From contig CM038466.1 of the NCBI GenBank assembly GCA_021464415.1, forward strand, positions 47,367,356 through 47,431,355: DNA of 64,000 bases, read 5' to 3'. Under the pieces are notes generated by a model. It was not told the origin of the DNA. It did not search any database and worked only from the letters and a program-made list of their open reading frames with translations. Numbering within the stretch: the first letter of the stretch is position 1; every line of letters starts with the position of its first letter. Shown here in pieces: positions 45,790-56,305 of the stretch. The DNA is from Lonicera japonica (taxonomy: Eukaryota; Streptophyta; Magnoliopsida; Dipsacales; Caprifoliaceae). A program made the position numbers and the translations under genes.

Positions 45790-45908
45790 TCAGCCGTAGG
45801 CGCCCCCCGCAGGGGGTAACCGTACGGTCGGGATCCAACCGCACAGTTGCCAGCCAACCGTACGGTTGGTAACCAGCTGTACGATTGGCCTATACTTTTT
45901 GCTATAAA
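45790..45908 (+). promoter_or_regulatory. Promoter of the second antisense gene
   Basis: Four or more motif copies, including CCGTACGG at 45820-45827 and the perfect 16-base palindrome CCAACCGTACGGTTGG at 45854-45869, end about 35 bases before a TATAAA at 45903-45908. The first ATG follows at 45988. Confidence 0.7.
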
Positions 45909-45987
45909 CAGAGCTCGAATTTGTCCTTTTTTCTCACTGTGTTCGATACCCATTCTATCTTTCTAGCCTAAAATACTTCCTCTTTCT

Positions 45988-47184
45988 TTGTCTGACTATA
46001 TATCTTTAGCTGAGGCTGATTGTTGCCTCAATTGGGGCAACCTATGTCATTTTCATCGATGGTGTTCTCATGAGATCAACTGGTCTTTCTTACTAGGCCT
46101 TGTTGAGTTCTGGGATCCAAAGGATCACTATTTTCGCATCAGATTGGATGAGCTATGCCTTACGATTGAGGAGTTCACAGTGCTGATGCGACAAGATGTA
46201 TCTTGGCCATTGGTGTCCCTGAGAGTGTTAGTAGTCCACGGGTTATGCTGGCTAAGTTTTTGGGTTTGAGGGAGAGTGATTGCCGGTCGATGATAGTAGA
46301 TGGGCGGCTTCAACTGCGTTGTATAGTGGACTTTTTCATTCACCATGGTGATGATCCTGCATATTATTCAGGATGGACATCTGCTTGTCTTATTTGTGCT
46401 TTTTCTCAGATGGTTTTAGTTACTGGATATGCGATTCTGGTAGACCCCTTGATTATCCGGGTCGTAGCTGAGGCTAGACGCGGTCATTTGGTGACTTCCA
46501 TTTTGTTGCGGAGACATTAATTGGCTTGGATGCCCTAGTTCAGTGTCAGGTTGAGTACTTTCGAGGCAGTCCTTATTTGTTGTGCATGTGGGTGACTGGG
46601 AGGTTTTGATTTCTGGAGCCTCGTCTTCCCTGGAATTCTCAGGATTTCTTTCTTCATCGCGACTATGCTATGATTCATCGGCTATCATCATTTGTTTTGG
46701 CCATCCGCTTTTCTGAGTTTGCCTCTTCGATTCGTTAGGACATTCCCTGGTGGCGTATGAGGACGATGATCATGAGTATGGGCGGGCAGAATTATGTACG
46801 TATCCGTGGATTGAGGGAGACGTCTTTCTATATACCTGGGCAATTGACGAGATATTTTTGCGTCCCCTTGAGTGTGCCCTTTCCATTGAGAGACTTTTCT
46901 TCAGTGGCTTTTCCTATCACCCTGAGGTTGTAGACGACTTTACGAGGTTTATGCTCCACTCGTTATACCCAACGGTTTCATGGTGCAGAGTTTGGTATTA
47001 CCCAAGTGACTCGGTGTGATGTTGTTTTGCACATTTAGCTCTGTGTTCGTCAGACAATTGAGCACGATCCGATGTTGATGCGGTGGTTTCGATACGCGGA
47101 TACACGAGTGGCAAACGAGATGGTTCTGGCATCATACCATACTCTAGAGAGGGAGAGAATTTTGTATGCCACTACAAATTGATG
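45988..47184 (+). pseudogene. Second antisense gene, DUF7745/PMD-like, decayed
   Basis: Apparently intronless. It starts MSDYISLAEADCCLNWGNL, continues WSFLLGLVEFWDPKDHYFRI, DELCLTIEEFTVLMRQD, then in another frame MLAKFLGL, DGRLQLRCIVDFFIHHGDD and LVDPLIIRVVAEARRGHL, then HRLSSFVLAIRFSEFASSIR (46675-46735), and WFRYADTRVANEMVLASYHT near the end. The FW.P...FR....EL.PTIEEF..L arrangement is shared with a family of plant proteins found inside Tat/Ogre-type elements (annotated, as I recall, as DUF7745) and is distantly PMD-like. Frame changes occur near 46200, 46520 and 46760, with stops near 46520, 46608, 46738 and 47040. It ends in YATTN, stop, at about 47181. Function unknown. Confidence 0.65.
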
Positions 47185-47619
47185 GCTTGATGATTGATGG
47201 TTGATAGTTGGTCTTAGGATAGTTAAGTTTTTTGTATAGCTTCATTTTGAAAGCCTTTTTGGGATGGGCGGTAGGTATGGTTGACGTTTGTAAGAGATTT
47301 GTAGGAAGTAAGTGAAAAGTGATGTAATGAAATGTTCGGTTATATATAATGAAAACCTCTTTCTTTTCCCTGTGCTTTTTGGTAGATGAATGAAGTTTAT
47401 TTTGAATAATGGACCGGGCATAAATGTCTTATTCAGGTTGCCTACATTTCCCCAAATAGTACATTATTAATCCTTTTTACTTTTCATTTTCTCATGGGGC
47501 TCAGGTCTTCGCAGTTCATGATTGCAACTGATAAATCTTCAATAACTATTTTCAAATTCTCAATCACTGATTACAAATCTTTAATCTCTAGTTACCTATC
47601 TTCAATTTTTGATGGTTTA
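47185..47619. other. Between antisense gene 2 and gag relic, no gene
   Basis: Probably the 3' untranslated region of the plus-strand gene followed by decayed sense-strand coding sequence. On the minus strand a phrase near 47400-47450 (ATAAGACATTTATGCCCGGTCC) looks like Tat-type interior but cannot be assigned. Confidence 0.4.
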
Positions 47620-48735
47620 GAAGCGATGGGTTTGGTATCTTTCCTACTTCGATAAGGTCCTGAATAGTATGCCGAAGAGCCATGCAATCGTTTATTGTGT
47701 GGCCTACATTCTGGTAGTATTCATATCTGACATGTCATGTGGAATTTAGAATGAGGATAAATTGAACATGGATGAGCCTGATGTATGTGGGTGCCCAGTC
47801 GAAGAGGAGATTTCGAATAGGTTAGTGAAATTCTCTAGTGTTGGCTTCAGATTGTTATTGGCTTCTTAGGAAAGATATTCTGGATTCGATGAATGGGTTG
47901 AGATGGATTCAGAGTCATTCATTTGTTTTTAGCTTGATGAGTAGCTTGATGATATGGGTGAAGTCGGTTTGATGCGTAGGTACGGACCTAGTTGATCGGT
48001 GTTTGAGATATACCCTAGCTTTTCCAACTGATTCTTTAGTTTAAAGACCACCTTTTCTAAGCAAAAGATTTCCTCATGCAGTTTTACTGTCTCTTTAGCA
48101 AAATAATCCCTCTGAATTTCCATAGCATTTTTCTCATTTCTCAGTTGCTCAATAATCTGGTCTTGATTCTTTCATTCTAAATTCGGTAAAGGTCTTTCGA
48201 GTTCTTTTTTGGTAGCCCTTTTTAGCAGATCAACCGTGCATCCTTTGACCAACTAGTCTAATATGGCACGAGTGTTTTGATTGTCAGTTAAGAGCATGGT
48301 CAAACTCTTATTCAGGTTCATTAGCATTCGGTACATGTCCTCGGGATTGGGTACCAGAATCGTTCCACTTCCACTCGCACCTGCTAAATTCAGATCAGTA
48401 TTCAGATGCGGAAGCACACCCCCATAGTATTATTCTGTGGCATACCCGGGTTTGGGTAGAAAGGACCAGGCGGCGGATCCGCTGCATGGTTCAACTGATT
48501 GATCGTGCTCCAATTTGTTGTATTTTAATCCATTGAGTCGAAAGAATCTGGTCTGACTAATCGTCCAATACTGTCTTTTCCGGCCCACGCTGAGGCCAGA
48601 TTGAATTGGTATCTGAAGCGGGAGAGAAGGACAAATCCATTCGCGCGTATTTCCCCAAAAAATAAGAAACAATATATCGTGTAGAAATTGCCGGACCTTA
48701 TCTAGAAATACATCGATCAGGGCGACACTTAACAC
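47620..48735 (-). pseudogene. Tat-type gag relic
   Basis: On the minus strand the reading from 48735 gives a 101-codon frame, then NPEDMYRMLMNLNKSLTML, a coiled-coil-like stretch QDQIIEQLRNEKNAMEIQRD with KLHEEIFCLEKVVFKLKNQL, and finally VGHTINDCMALRHTIQDLIE at about 47712-47650. The last segment matches the H..DC.AL.H.IQDLI..G.I signature that closes the gag of Tat elements. Stops and frame changes lie near 48430, 48260, 48180 and 47930. Gag would package the element RNA. It lies on the LTR-sense strand, downstream of the primer site, as expected. Confidence 0.65.
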
Positions 48736-49602
48736 ACAAAAAGTTTTCTTTAGGTGAGATCGAAACAGAGTAACAGTGACAACTTAAGAGCCCCGTATAG
48801 AGGTAGGGTAGGAATAGAATTCCTTGGGTTCCCTTACCGTCTATAGTTTGAAAAATTGTTTTTGAAAAGAGTTTTTAGGAAAATCATTTGAATCAGTGCT
48901 CGAAAAATTATGAAGATTTTTAGTCTCCGTGAATTTTTACGACAGAGGTTGCGACTCCTCCGGCCGTACCTGCCAAAACCACAACGGTATAATTGACAGG
49001 GCCTTTGCTCACTAGATTTTCACGACTGTCGGTCATTAAAATAATGCAAAAAATCTTTGTGTTCTAAGCTGACTCTCCTATATGCAATCATAGTTGAATA
49101 GGGTAAGGTTTAAGGCTCATTCCTATTTGGCAGGTCTTACGATATACCTCAAGGGCGCAGGTACGTGTAAGGACCTTTTGATATACATTCTGGGTACGTG
49201 AGTGTTCTCGTCACTCTATATACCTCGGTAAGTACATGGCCAAGGAGAGTGGTGCCAGGCGCTTTTGGCTAATGCAGACCCGCAAGTCTGCGGCCTAGTC
49301 ATGACTCTGGTCCCGAGGTTGATAGGGTAAATTCACACTCGCGAAAATACATGATAAGACGTGAGTGCATGCGAAATAACAATCTGACAGTTCATTGTTT
49401 GATCAATGCTTTAGGATTTGTTATGGTATTTTACACAATTTTAATTATGAAAAAGGTTTTCCTCACATAATTAGCAAATAAAAGCATTAGGGTATCCACC
49501 TAGATTGCTTCTATGTTATCCTAGGACTAAGGCTTGCCATACCTATATCTAGTAAATAACAAGAATTAAATATATGATCCATTATATTAGAGCTTAGTAC
49601 TC
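48736..49602 (-). other. Tat-like element leader, noncoding
   Basis: Region between primer site and gag relic on the minus strand. No ORF of note. Long untranslated leaders are usual for Tat/Ogre elements. Confidence 0.5.
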
Positions 49603-49624
49603 GACATCCCCAGCAGAGTCGCCA
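49603..49624 (-). other. Primer-binding site of the Tat-like element
   Basis: The minus strand reads TGGCGACTCTGCTGGGGA and then TGTC, starting one base inside the LTR end at 49626. This primer-site sequence is characteristic of Tat/Ogre-lineage Ty3/gypsy elements (tRNA-Arg type, as I recall). It proves the element runs on the minus strand. Confidence 0.85.
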
Positions 49625-49625
49625 T

Positions 49626-50759
49626 TGTGAGAACCTGGGCTTTCACTCCGTCCTTCTCAATTTCTTGTTTAGAGGAAAACGTGTTTTGTAGAGTTGCCAG
49701 TTTGTTTTATGAGAAAACAAACAAAAGATCGTACGGAGAATAGTTCAAAAACGAACTATCTTTCATACGTTTGAAACCAGAGATTTATTTTTGATAACTA
49801 ATTTTGCTATGGTTTGGGAACTACGTTTCGAATTGGGAAGGTGTTAGGCACCCAATTCGCCCTTTTGGTCTCTTAATGGATCATGTATTTAATTCTTATT
49901 TTAGATATCTTGCAAGTAGTTTAAATTGTTTTCAAAACAGACCTGTCCTGATAAATTCAGTTTAAAAACACTATTTATGAAATAATACACGAGCTTTGCG
50001 AGCGCCTACGTATTCATTCGTAGAATGAAATCAGAGTCTCGTAGTTCCATTTGGAAACTAATTTTATATTTTTGTTTTGTTTTGAAAACGTGTCAAAACA
50101 GATTTTAGTTTTCTTGTGAAACTTACGAAAGACTGTGAAACTTACGAAAGACTGGCTTTGAAAACAGTAAACTTCTTTGCTCTCTCTTTAGAACTTTCTC
50201 TCTCTAAGACTTTTCTCTCTCTAAAAAAGACTCTCTAATAATCTCGACAGAGTTTCTTCTCCCTAAAAACTCTATTGAGTGTTGATCCTCCCAAATGAGA
50301 CCCCAAGGGTCCTATTTATAGAGAAATTTCCTCCAAAAATGCTCCAAAAGAGGCCAGCCGCAGGGGGTGCAGCTAGGGGCCTACAGTTGGGAGCATGCGG
50401 TTGGTACGTGCATTTGGGGCGTGCGGCTGGCACGTGCAGTTGAGGGCTGCAGCTAGGGCTTGTGGTTGGGTCCTAGCCGTACGGCTCGCAGGTAGCCGTG
50501 CGGTTGGGGGGCTGGGCTGGCACTTTGAGAATGCACATAATCACTTAAAAAAATTAATTTTTCTAAAGGGGCGCTGCCCCGCACCCCGCAAGCTAGTAAG
50601 CGAAGTGGCAACAACGGCTGTATAAGACTCCTGACGGATTCAAAGTCATAGTCTTTTCCTAACAATCCTCTATATTCATGATGACTCAAGACCCAATGTG
50701 AAATGCTTGTTTTATAAAAACCAGTGTTTAAGCTAGAGTCGTGAATTGGGGTGTTCACG
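49626..50759 (-). mobile_element. Tat-like 5' LTR (minus orientation)
   Basis: It begins TGTGAGAACCTGGGC on the plus strand and ends GGGTGTTCACG (final A changed to G). Motif cluster 50350-50510 with CCGTACGG at 50477-50484, and TATA box at 50320-50312 on the minus strand. It differs at many positions and by several small indels from 39041-40223, so the insertion is old or the two LTRs come from different copies. Confidence 0.85.
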
Positions 50760-51188
50760 TTGGTAAAAGATTTTCTTTGCTTTGGTTGGTGTTATTATAT
50801 TTTCTCGTAAGGCTTGTTATATTTGTTTGCCTTGTTCATCGTTTTCGTTAAAAAAATTTAGTAAAAACTTGGAGGCGAGTCGCCAGAGCATATGTTTCAG
50901 GGTGCAAAAATGTCTGAGCCAATAATATTTCTTTTTGGTGGTTTGGTTTTGCAAATTGGGTGCATATGGTTCCCTCACCCCCCTGGATTAGAGCTCTCAA
51001 AACCCAAAATTTTTTAGCATTTTTTGGATTTGTTTGGGACTAGGCTTCAGAGAGTATGAAGTTTGTGTGCATACTAGTTTAGCATATGGTTTGAGGTCGA
51101 CCATATTTGAGCATCTTCTTGGAATCCTATTTGTAGTACCAATTCTGCTATGGTTTCCGGGCTGGACCATGTTTAGAAAATATTTCAT

Positions 51189-51222
<34 letters not shown>

Positions 51223-53100
51223 CTGTTGTTTGTTAGCCTGCCACAGAAGATGGTAAATCACTTCACATTGACCACCTACTCTAAAACAAGAATAATTCTT
51301 GTACTATAACAATACGTCTCCTAGGCCAGAGAGTGTGCAAATATGGATAATAACTAAACCCAAGGCCAGGATTTTTTGGGAAGCATTGATGGTGTGGACA
51401 ACACAATGTGTTAAACATTAAAAATGAAAAATGAGATTAGCCCGTTCATAAGTTAGTTCGGTCATGTAGTCCATGTTTTGTTAGTTTGATTGAAGGAGAG
51501 ATTAAGTGTTGTTTTCTATAAAATGTTTGATAGTGCATGGCTGTTGGTACTCCCAAGTCCTAACTTCTCTAGCGCTCCCTACCACTGGAAATTCCAAAGA
51601 AATCCTTATATAATACGATGAGACAAAAGCATTGAAATAACGGAAATCTTGTGTTTTCAGGTTCCCATGTGTAGGACAAGTTAATTTGATCTAGAAAGAA
51701 AAGGCCTTTGCAGTCTGAATATGGACCAGGAGGCTGCCCAAACTGCCTGGGAATGGGTGGAACTTGCATTTCAAACGTCAAACATTCTTGAAATGGGTCT
51801 GGACAGTCAAATACTCTGTGCTAATCGCCCTCTGTGATTTGGGTCTGAACCCGGAGTCGCTAGTTACCGTTGTCAAAGAGCTTAGAAGAGAAGAATCTTC
51901 TTCCTCTTCTTCGTTCCCAACAACTCCTGTTCTTTAGCCAGCCATATTTTTTCATTTAAAAGTAAGTTTTTATAGCAACATGTTAGTTGTTTACACACCC
52001 ACTCCCATTCCCTTGTTACTGTAAGTTATTTTAGATAAGTAGTTTGTAAAGGGACTGATGACTGATTGTATTGGCTCTGAAAAAAAGAAATTTTACTTTT
52101 AGCAATCAACTGGTACTACTTATTATGTCCTTAAATTTATTCAGATAAACTAAAATGTACTAAAAAATAAATAAATAAATAGATAAGGTAGAGTAGTTGC
52201 ACCTATACCTCATGAAACGGGATCCCATAATCTAAGTAGCTGAGTTGACCACATTTGACTCAATATTGTATTATCAAAATTATTGAGGAAGAGGATAATC
52301 ATTAATCACATAGGCTATGTTTGTTGTGCCAGTCAAGTCATATATCTTAATCTCACGTACATAATAATGTAGATGATGGTTAAGTCATATTTCTAATCAG
52401 ATTGTGACTTTGATCCACTACACAACAGGAAGGAATTGATAGGATTAGAATCTATGTTTTAGAGATGATCTTAGTCTGTTTGTAAGCTAGCCATATTATT
52501 CCAAGATGAAAAATGAAAGAAAAAACAGGCCCATGTTTATTGCGAGCAAATTTGGAAAATAAGTTGCGGGGTGTAGTGAGATGATCTCTCATTTTTGGCT
52601 TTTCCCATGGAAAAATTTCTTTATGTGGTGGTGAACAAAAATTTTCACAAAAATAATTTAAATAAGGATGGAGGACATCTACCTAAAAAATGGAGAGAAT
52701 CTCATCTCATCACACTACTCAACTTATTTTCAAACTTTTTGTACAAATCAATTATTTTTTATTTTGGTATCAAACGGACTCTGTGTATAACAAATAGCAA
52801 ATATTTATTGTAGTTGGCTTGGACTGCATTAGGGCTCTAAACAGGCCCCGATTTTGCCCGAGATCAAAGTACTTTAGTTATGGAGTAAAATAATTACAGA
52901 TTTGCAATGTGTAAATGGTTTCTGTTAATGTAATTAGAAATCCAAAAATTATATAAATGCTTATTTTTTGTCCACGCTGTAATTTAAAGAAGTATCATCA
53001 TAGACTAAGGTGAAAAGTACCCACTATTGTGTTACCATATATATATAAATATCAGTATCAGTCTCTATCTTTTAAGGATAAACTTTTTGGTCCTTAAATA
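50760..53100. other. Intergenic with a 32-base T run
   Basis: No gene recognised. A run of 32 T residues lies at 51191-51222; it could be the reversed poly(A) tail of a retroposed sequence on the minus strand, but no source gene is recognisable next to it. The rest is AT-rich. Confidence 0.5.
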
Positions 53101-53352
53101 CGAACCAACTATATTGAGGGGGATAGATGGATGAATTTTTTGATAAAACTTGGTGAAGATGATTTCCATGATCACTTCTTCCAAATTTCATCAAAAAATT
53201 CAACTGTGAAGTAGACTAACTAAAATGTTGATTTATATGCACATTTCTAGCTGCTAAAATTTTAGATGTTTAGTTAATCTATTTATGGGTTGAATTTTTT
53301 TATAAAATTTGGCGAAGATGGTGGTGGTGATCATTTTCGGCAAATTTTATCA
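53101..53352. repeat. Pair of imperfect inverted/direct repeats
   Basis: GAATTTTTTGATAAAACTTGG..GAAGAT at 53132 is followed by its near reverse complement TCTTCCAAATTTCATCAAAAAATTC at 53178. A similar hairpin unit occurs at 53291-53352 (GAATTTTTTTATAAAATTTGGCGAAGATG ... GCAAATTTTATCAAAAAC). It resembles the ends of a small inverted-repeat element. Confidence 0.4.
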
Positions 53353-53499
53353 AAAACATTATTCGTTTACTTCTTCAAAATAGTTGGTCTATATTTAAGA
53401 CTAAAAATTTGCATAAAAAAGATTGATTGTGTTGCTTGCAAGTCTTTGCTTTACTGTATTTCCTCATTAGTTCTTTTTGATATTGTTGCTCGTGGACAA

Positions 53500-54284
53500 G
53501 ATTTTAAAGGATTCCAAATTAGGATTCCAATAGGAAAGCTCCCACATGCGGATCACCGCAAGATTTCTGAATATGCAGCAGTTGAGGAGACCACGGCTTC
53601 TTCTTCATCCGATAATCGCCCTATTTCACCACCATCGTCATAATAGGTACTCTAGAGAGATACTTCTCTCTTTTAGAATTATTATTGTTATTCATCAAAT
53701 TCATTCATTCATTTTGAATTTGTTTGTTTGAATTTCTAGCTATGCAGACTGAAGCCCTTCCTCTTGTCGACAAGTTCCGGCTTTTTGAGGATCATAATTC
53801 TGTGTCAGTTTCATTCTTCTTATTCCTTCTACTTGCACTAGTTTGGGGTTGTTTTCTTGCTAGAATTAGTGCCCTTTTTGGACATAGTCAATATATCAAA
53901 CATTCAAACTTCACAATAAAAAATAAGTTGTTTCATTGATCATTGATTAAGTTGAATTAGTGTTTCTGTAAAAAGTATTATTTTTAAAGTAGGAGTATTA
54001 GTTAACTCATTTATTAATCCATATAATTTTTATAGTTGAAGTTTATCTATCCACGTGACGATAACATTGTCATGGCTAAGATTGAGCAATTGCAAATGAA
54101 TGCTTTCAGGGAATGGCCACACATCATGAAAAGTCATTGGAAAAAGTTAGTTGGTGAACAAAATTTGGAAGCCCCAAAGACGGACAATGTCCTTGCTCAA
54201 ATGCAAAAATTCGTACCTAGATTCCAGTATCAACCCTCAACGACTCCTTCAAGTGCCACTCCTAACAATCCTTCAAGTGATTAG
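53500..54284 (+). pseudogene. Coding remnant of the CACTA-type element
   Basis: Pieces that look like protein: FKGFQIRIPIGKLPHADHRK, ISEYAAVEETTASSSS (53500-53620), and in a separate frame LKFIYPRDDNIVMAKIEQLQ, FREWPHIMKSHWKKLVGEQN and a Ser/Pro/Thr-rich end ATPNNPSSD with stop at 54284. GT and AG sites could join them (for example an intron ending ...TATAG before 54033). I do not recognise a transposase domain. The assignment to a CACTA element rests only on its place just upstream of a CACTA terminus. Confidence 0.3.
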
Positions 54285-54590
54285 GATATTGATTTTCTTA
54301 TTATTGACACTTTTTTGATTTTGTATTAATGTTTAAGACATAACAATATGTATGTTACTACGGTATTGATAATTTATGTAACCTATCATTTTGATTATTG
54401 CAATATTGGTTCAGCCTAGCATTTCTAACAATCCCCCAAGTGATTAGGATATTAATTTGCTTATTATTGACACTTTTTTTTTGTATTAATGTTTAAGACA
54501 TAAAAATATTTATGTTACTATGGTATTGATAATTTATGTAACCTATCATTTTGATTATTGCAATATTGGTTCAGCTTAGCATTTATATTA
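54281..54590. repeat. Tandem duplication, unit about 155 bp
   Basis: TAGGATATTGATTTTCTTATTATTGACAC... at 54283 and TAGGATATTAATTTGCTTATTATTGACAC... at 54445 begin two copies that also share TAATGTTTAAGACATAA, GGTATTGATAATTTATGTAACC and CAATATTGGTTCAGC. They follow the stop codon at 54284, so the 3' untranslated region is duplicated. Confidence 0.8.
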
Positions 54591-54654
54591 ATATTAAACA
54601 AAAATATATCCAGTGCATTTGTATTTATATTTATTTTTTATATATAAAAAAAAT

Positions 54655-55068
54655 CTTTCACCTATGCTCGCGCGTTTTCACGCCACAAAAAACACTTTTT
54701 ACAGCACGTTTTTCACAAAGCGTTGACAAAAGTCATTTCTCAAATCGCAATCTTTCCTGGCGCATTTGGAACACGTGAGAAAAAGTGATCTTTATCGACG
54801 CGTCTAACTCGCCATTAAAGGAACCAAATGCGTTGGCAAAAGTATGCTTTCAAGACACTACGTCATACACTTTCAATGGCGCGTTGCTTTTTACTGGCGC
54901 GTTTTTCAACCACTAAAGATGATGTTTGCCGATGCGTTTACTTTTGCATCGGTAAAAGTAAGGTGGACTTTTGATGGCGCTCTTTGCCGGCACGAAAATG
55001 CATTGCCAAAGGTTTATTAACTATTGCCGGGGCATTGATCCCCCACTAAAGTCTTTATTTTTGTAGTA
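54655..55068. mobile_element. CACTA transposon terminal region
   Basis: The stretch is full of GCG(T/A)TTTG, GCGTTGGCAAAAGT, GATGCGTTTACTTTTGCATCGG and related direct and inverted repeats. It ends AAAGTCTTTATTTTTGTAGTA. Reversed this is TACTACAAAAATAAAGACTT, a CACTACAAAAA terminus with its first base changed. Subterminal repeats of this GCGTCGGCAAAAGT type are characteristic of plant En/Spm (CACTA) elements. The matching left terminus is not found in the window, so the element is truncated. Confidence 0.7.
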
Positions 55069-56305
55069 TTATGGCCAGCCCTCAGATGATCGAATTGTTC
55101 GGTTAAAAAACTGGCACCGTCATGGCTGGCTAGGGCCTTTATTTGATCAGTCTTGATAGAGTACAGTGGAGGCCGGTTAAAAGTGTCGAGATCTCCTACA
55201 AAATTAAGATGGTTAAGCTATAGGTTTAGTAAGTTTGAATGAACGAACGAAAAATGTATTCTATTTTTTCAAGTAACACACTAGGATCAGACACTCGCCG
55301 AGGAACTGGCTTATAGATGGGATTAGGAACAATCTATCTGATTAGTATAAGGGCATCCTCGTCGAATCCTTTATGAGAGTTAGGCAGAGCCAAACTGAGG
55401 TTTAGAGCATCGTGCCTAGCCTTTAAACAATAACCATATTCTTTTTTACTAAGGGAATAATAATACTTGAACTCATTTAGACCAAGGTTAGTCCCATGGT
55501 TCACATTAAGTTGTCCTATCCCACAGATGATCTTAATGGCATTGGGACTAAGTTATCCTAGGGTTAATTTACAACATCTAAGGAAATCTACTATTAGAGG
55601 ACCTAATGGAAGTCTAAGCTCGCACTCCCTAAACATAGATATATGGACAAGGTACTCATTCTGGGCAACATTGCATTTTTAAACGAATGGGTTTTCATTT
55701 TTGCCAGGAAACCTCTAACTAATTCTATTTGGGAAGTAATTAATGGAGAACTAAACTTTTTGGACATCGTTGATGAGGGCAAATTGACCCATATTATGGA
55801 ATAAAGAGAAGTAACAATCCTACTTACGAAGTGAAATAGGGCTCTAAGAAGGGATTTACTTGATATCGCGACAAATCTGATACTAAAGTGGAAGACTGGA
55901 ATACATAATAGCAAAGATTACTGTTTGATTGAAGAGAATAATTGTTAAAGCTAGCACGTTGATATTTTGGGGTCGCAGAACTTTGAAAAAGAAGAAAACA
56001 CCATAAGCAAATAGAAGAGAAAGAAAGATTGACGGAAATCCTTATTTTATGTACACCGAATTTTAAACAGCGGTTTCTGATCTTGGGAACCATCAGCAGT
56101 TTATTACCATCTTTAATGAATTGGGAACCACATGCAAAAAGGAAAATCCTTCTTAAACTCAAAAGGACACCGGCCTATCAGGGCTAGACATCTATCATAA
56201 TACATGAAGACAAATGCAAAGGTTGTGAGCCTATGTGTGAAGGAAATCATTCATGTCGATCACCAAAATTCGACCTACCAGCTGAATAAAACGGCTCGGG
56301 GAGCA
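55069..56305. other. Possible retroelement interior, unrecognised
   Basis: Fragments on the plus strand such as NEWVFIFARKPLTNSIWEVI (55680), LLDIATNLILKWKTGIHN (55858) and TPNFKQRFLILGT (56057) read like decayed protein, and the stretch leads directly into an LTR-like start at 56306. I cannot name a domain. Minus-strand frames here look like shadows. Confidence 0.3.

Larger units (their letters stand above)
39041..50759 (-). mobile_element. Tat/Ogre-like LTR element with antisense cargo genes
   Basis: Two LTRs in minus orientation (39041-40223 and 49626-50759) bound a 9.4-kb internal region. The primer site adjoins the right LTR. A gag relic lies on the minus strand (47620-48735). No reverse transcriptase, protease or integrase motif is visible. 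Instead the plus strand holds two gene relics (42147-45364 and 45988-47184), and a ~115-bp tandem array lies next to the 3' LTR. Extra antisense ORFs, some with plant mobile domains, are known from the Ty3/gypsy Tat lineage. The flanking 5-mers do not match (GAGCG left, TTGGT right), so one side has been rearranged. Confidence 0.75.

Noticed and set aside
55603..56162. Two overlapping minus-strand frames of ~100 codons
   Set aside because: Ser/Leu/Phe-rich translations without any motif; the plus strand looks slightly more protein-like, and neither can be named.
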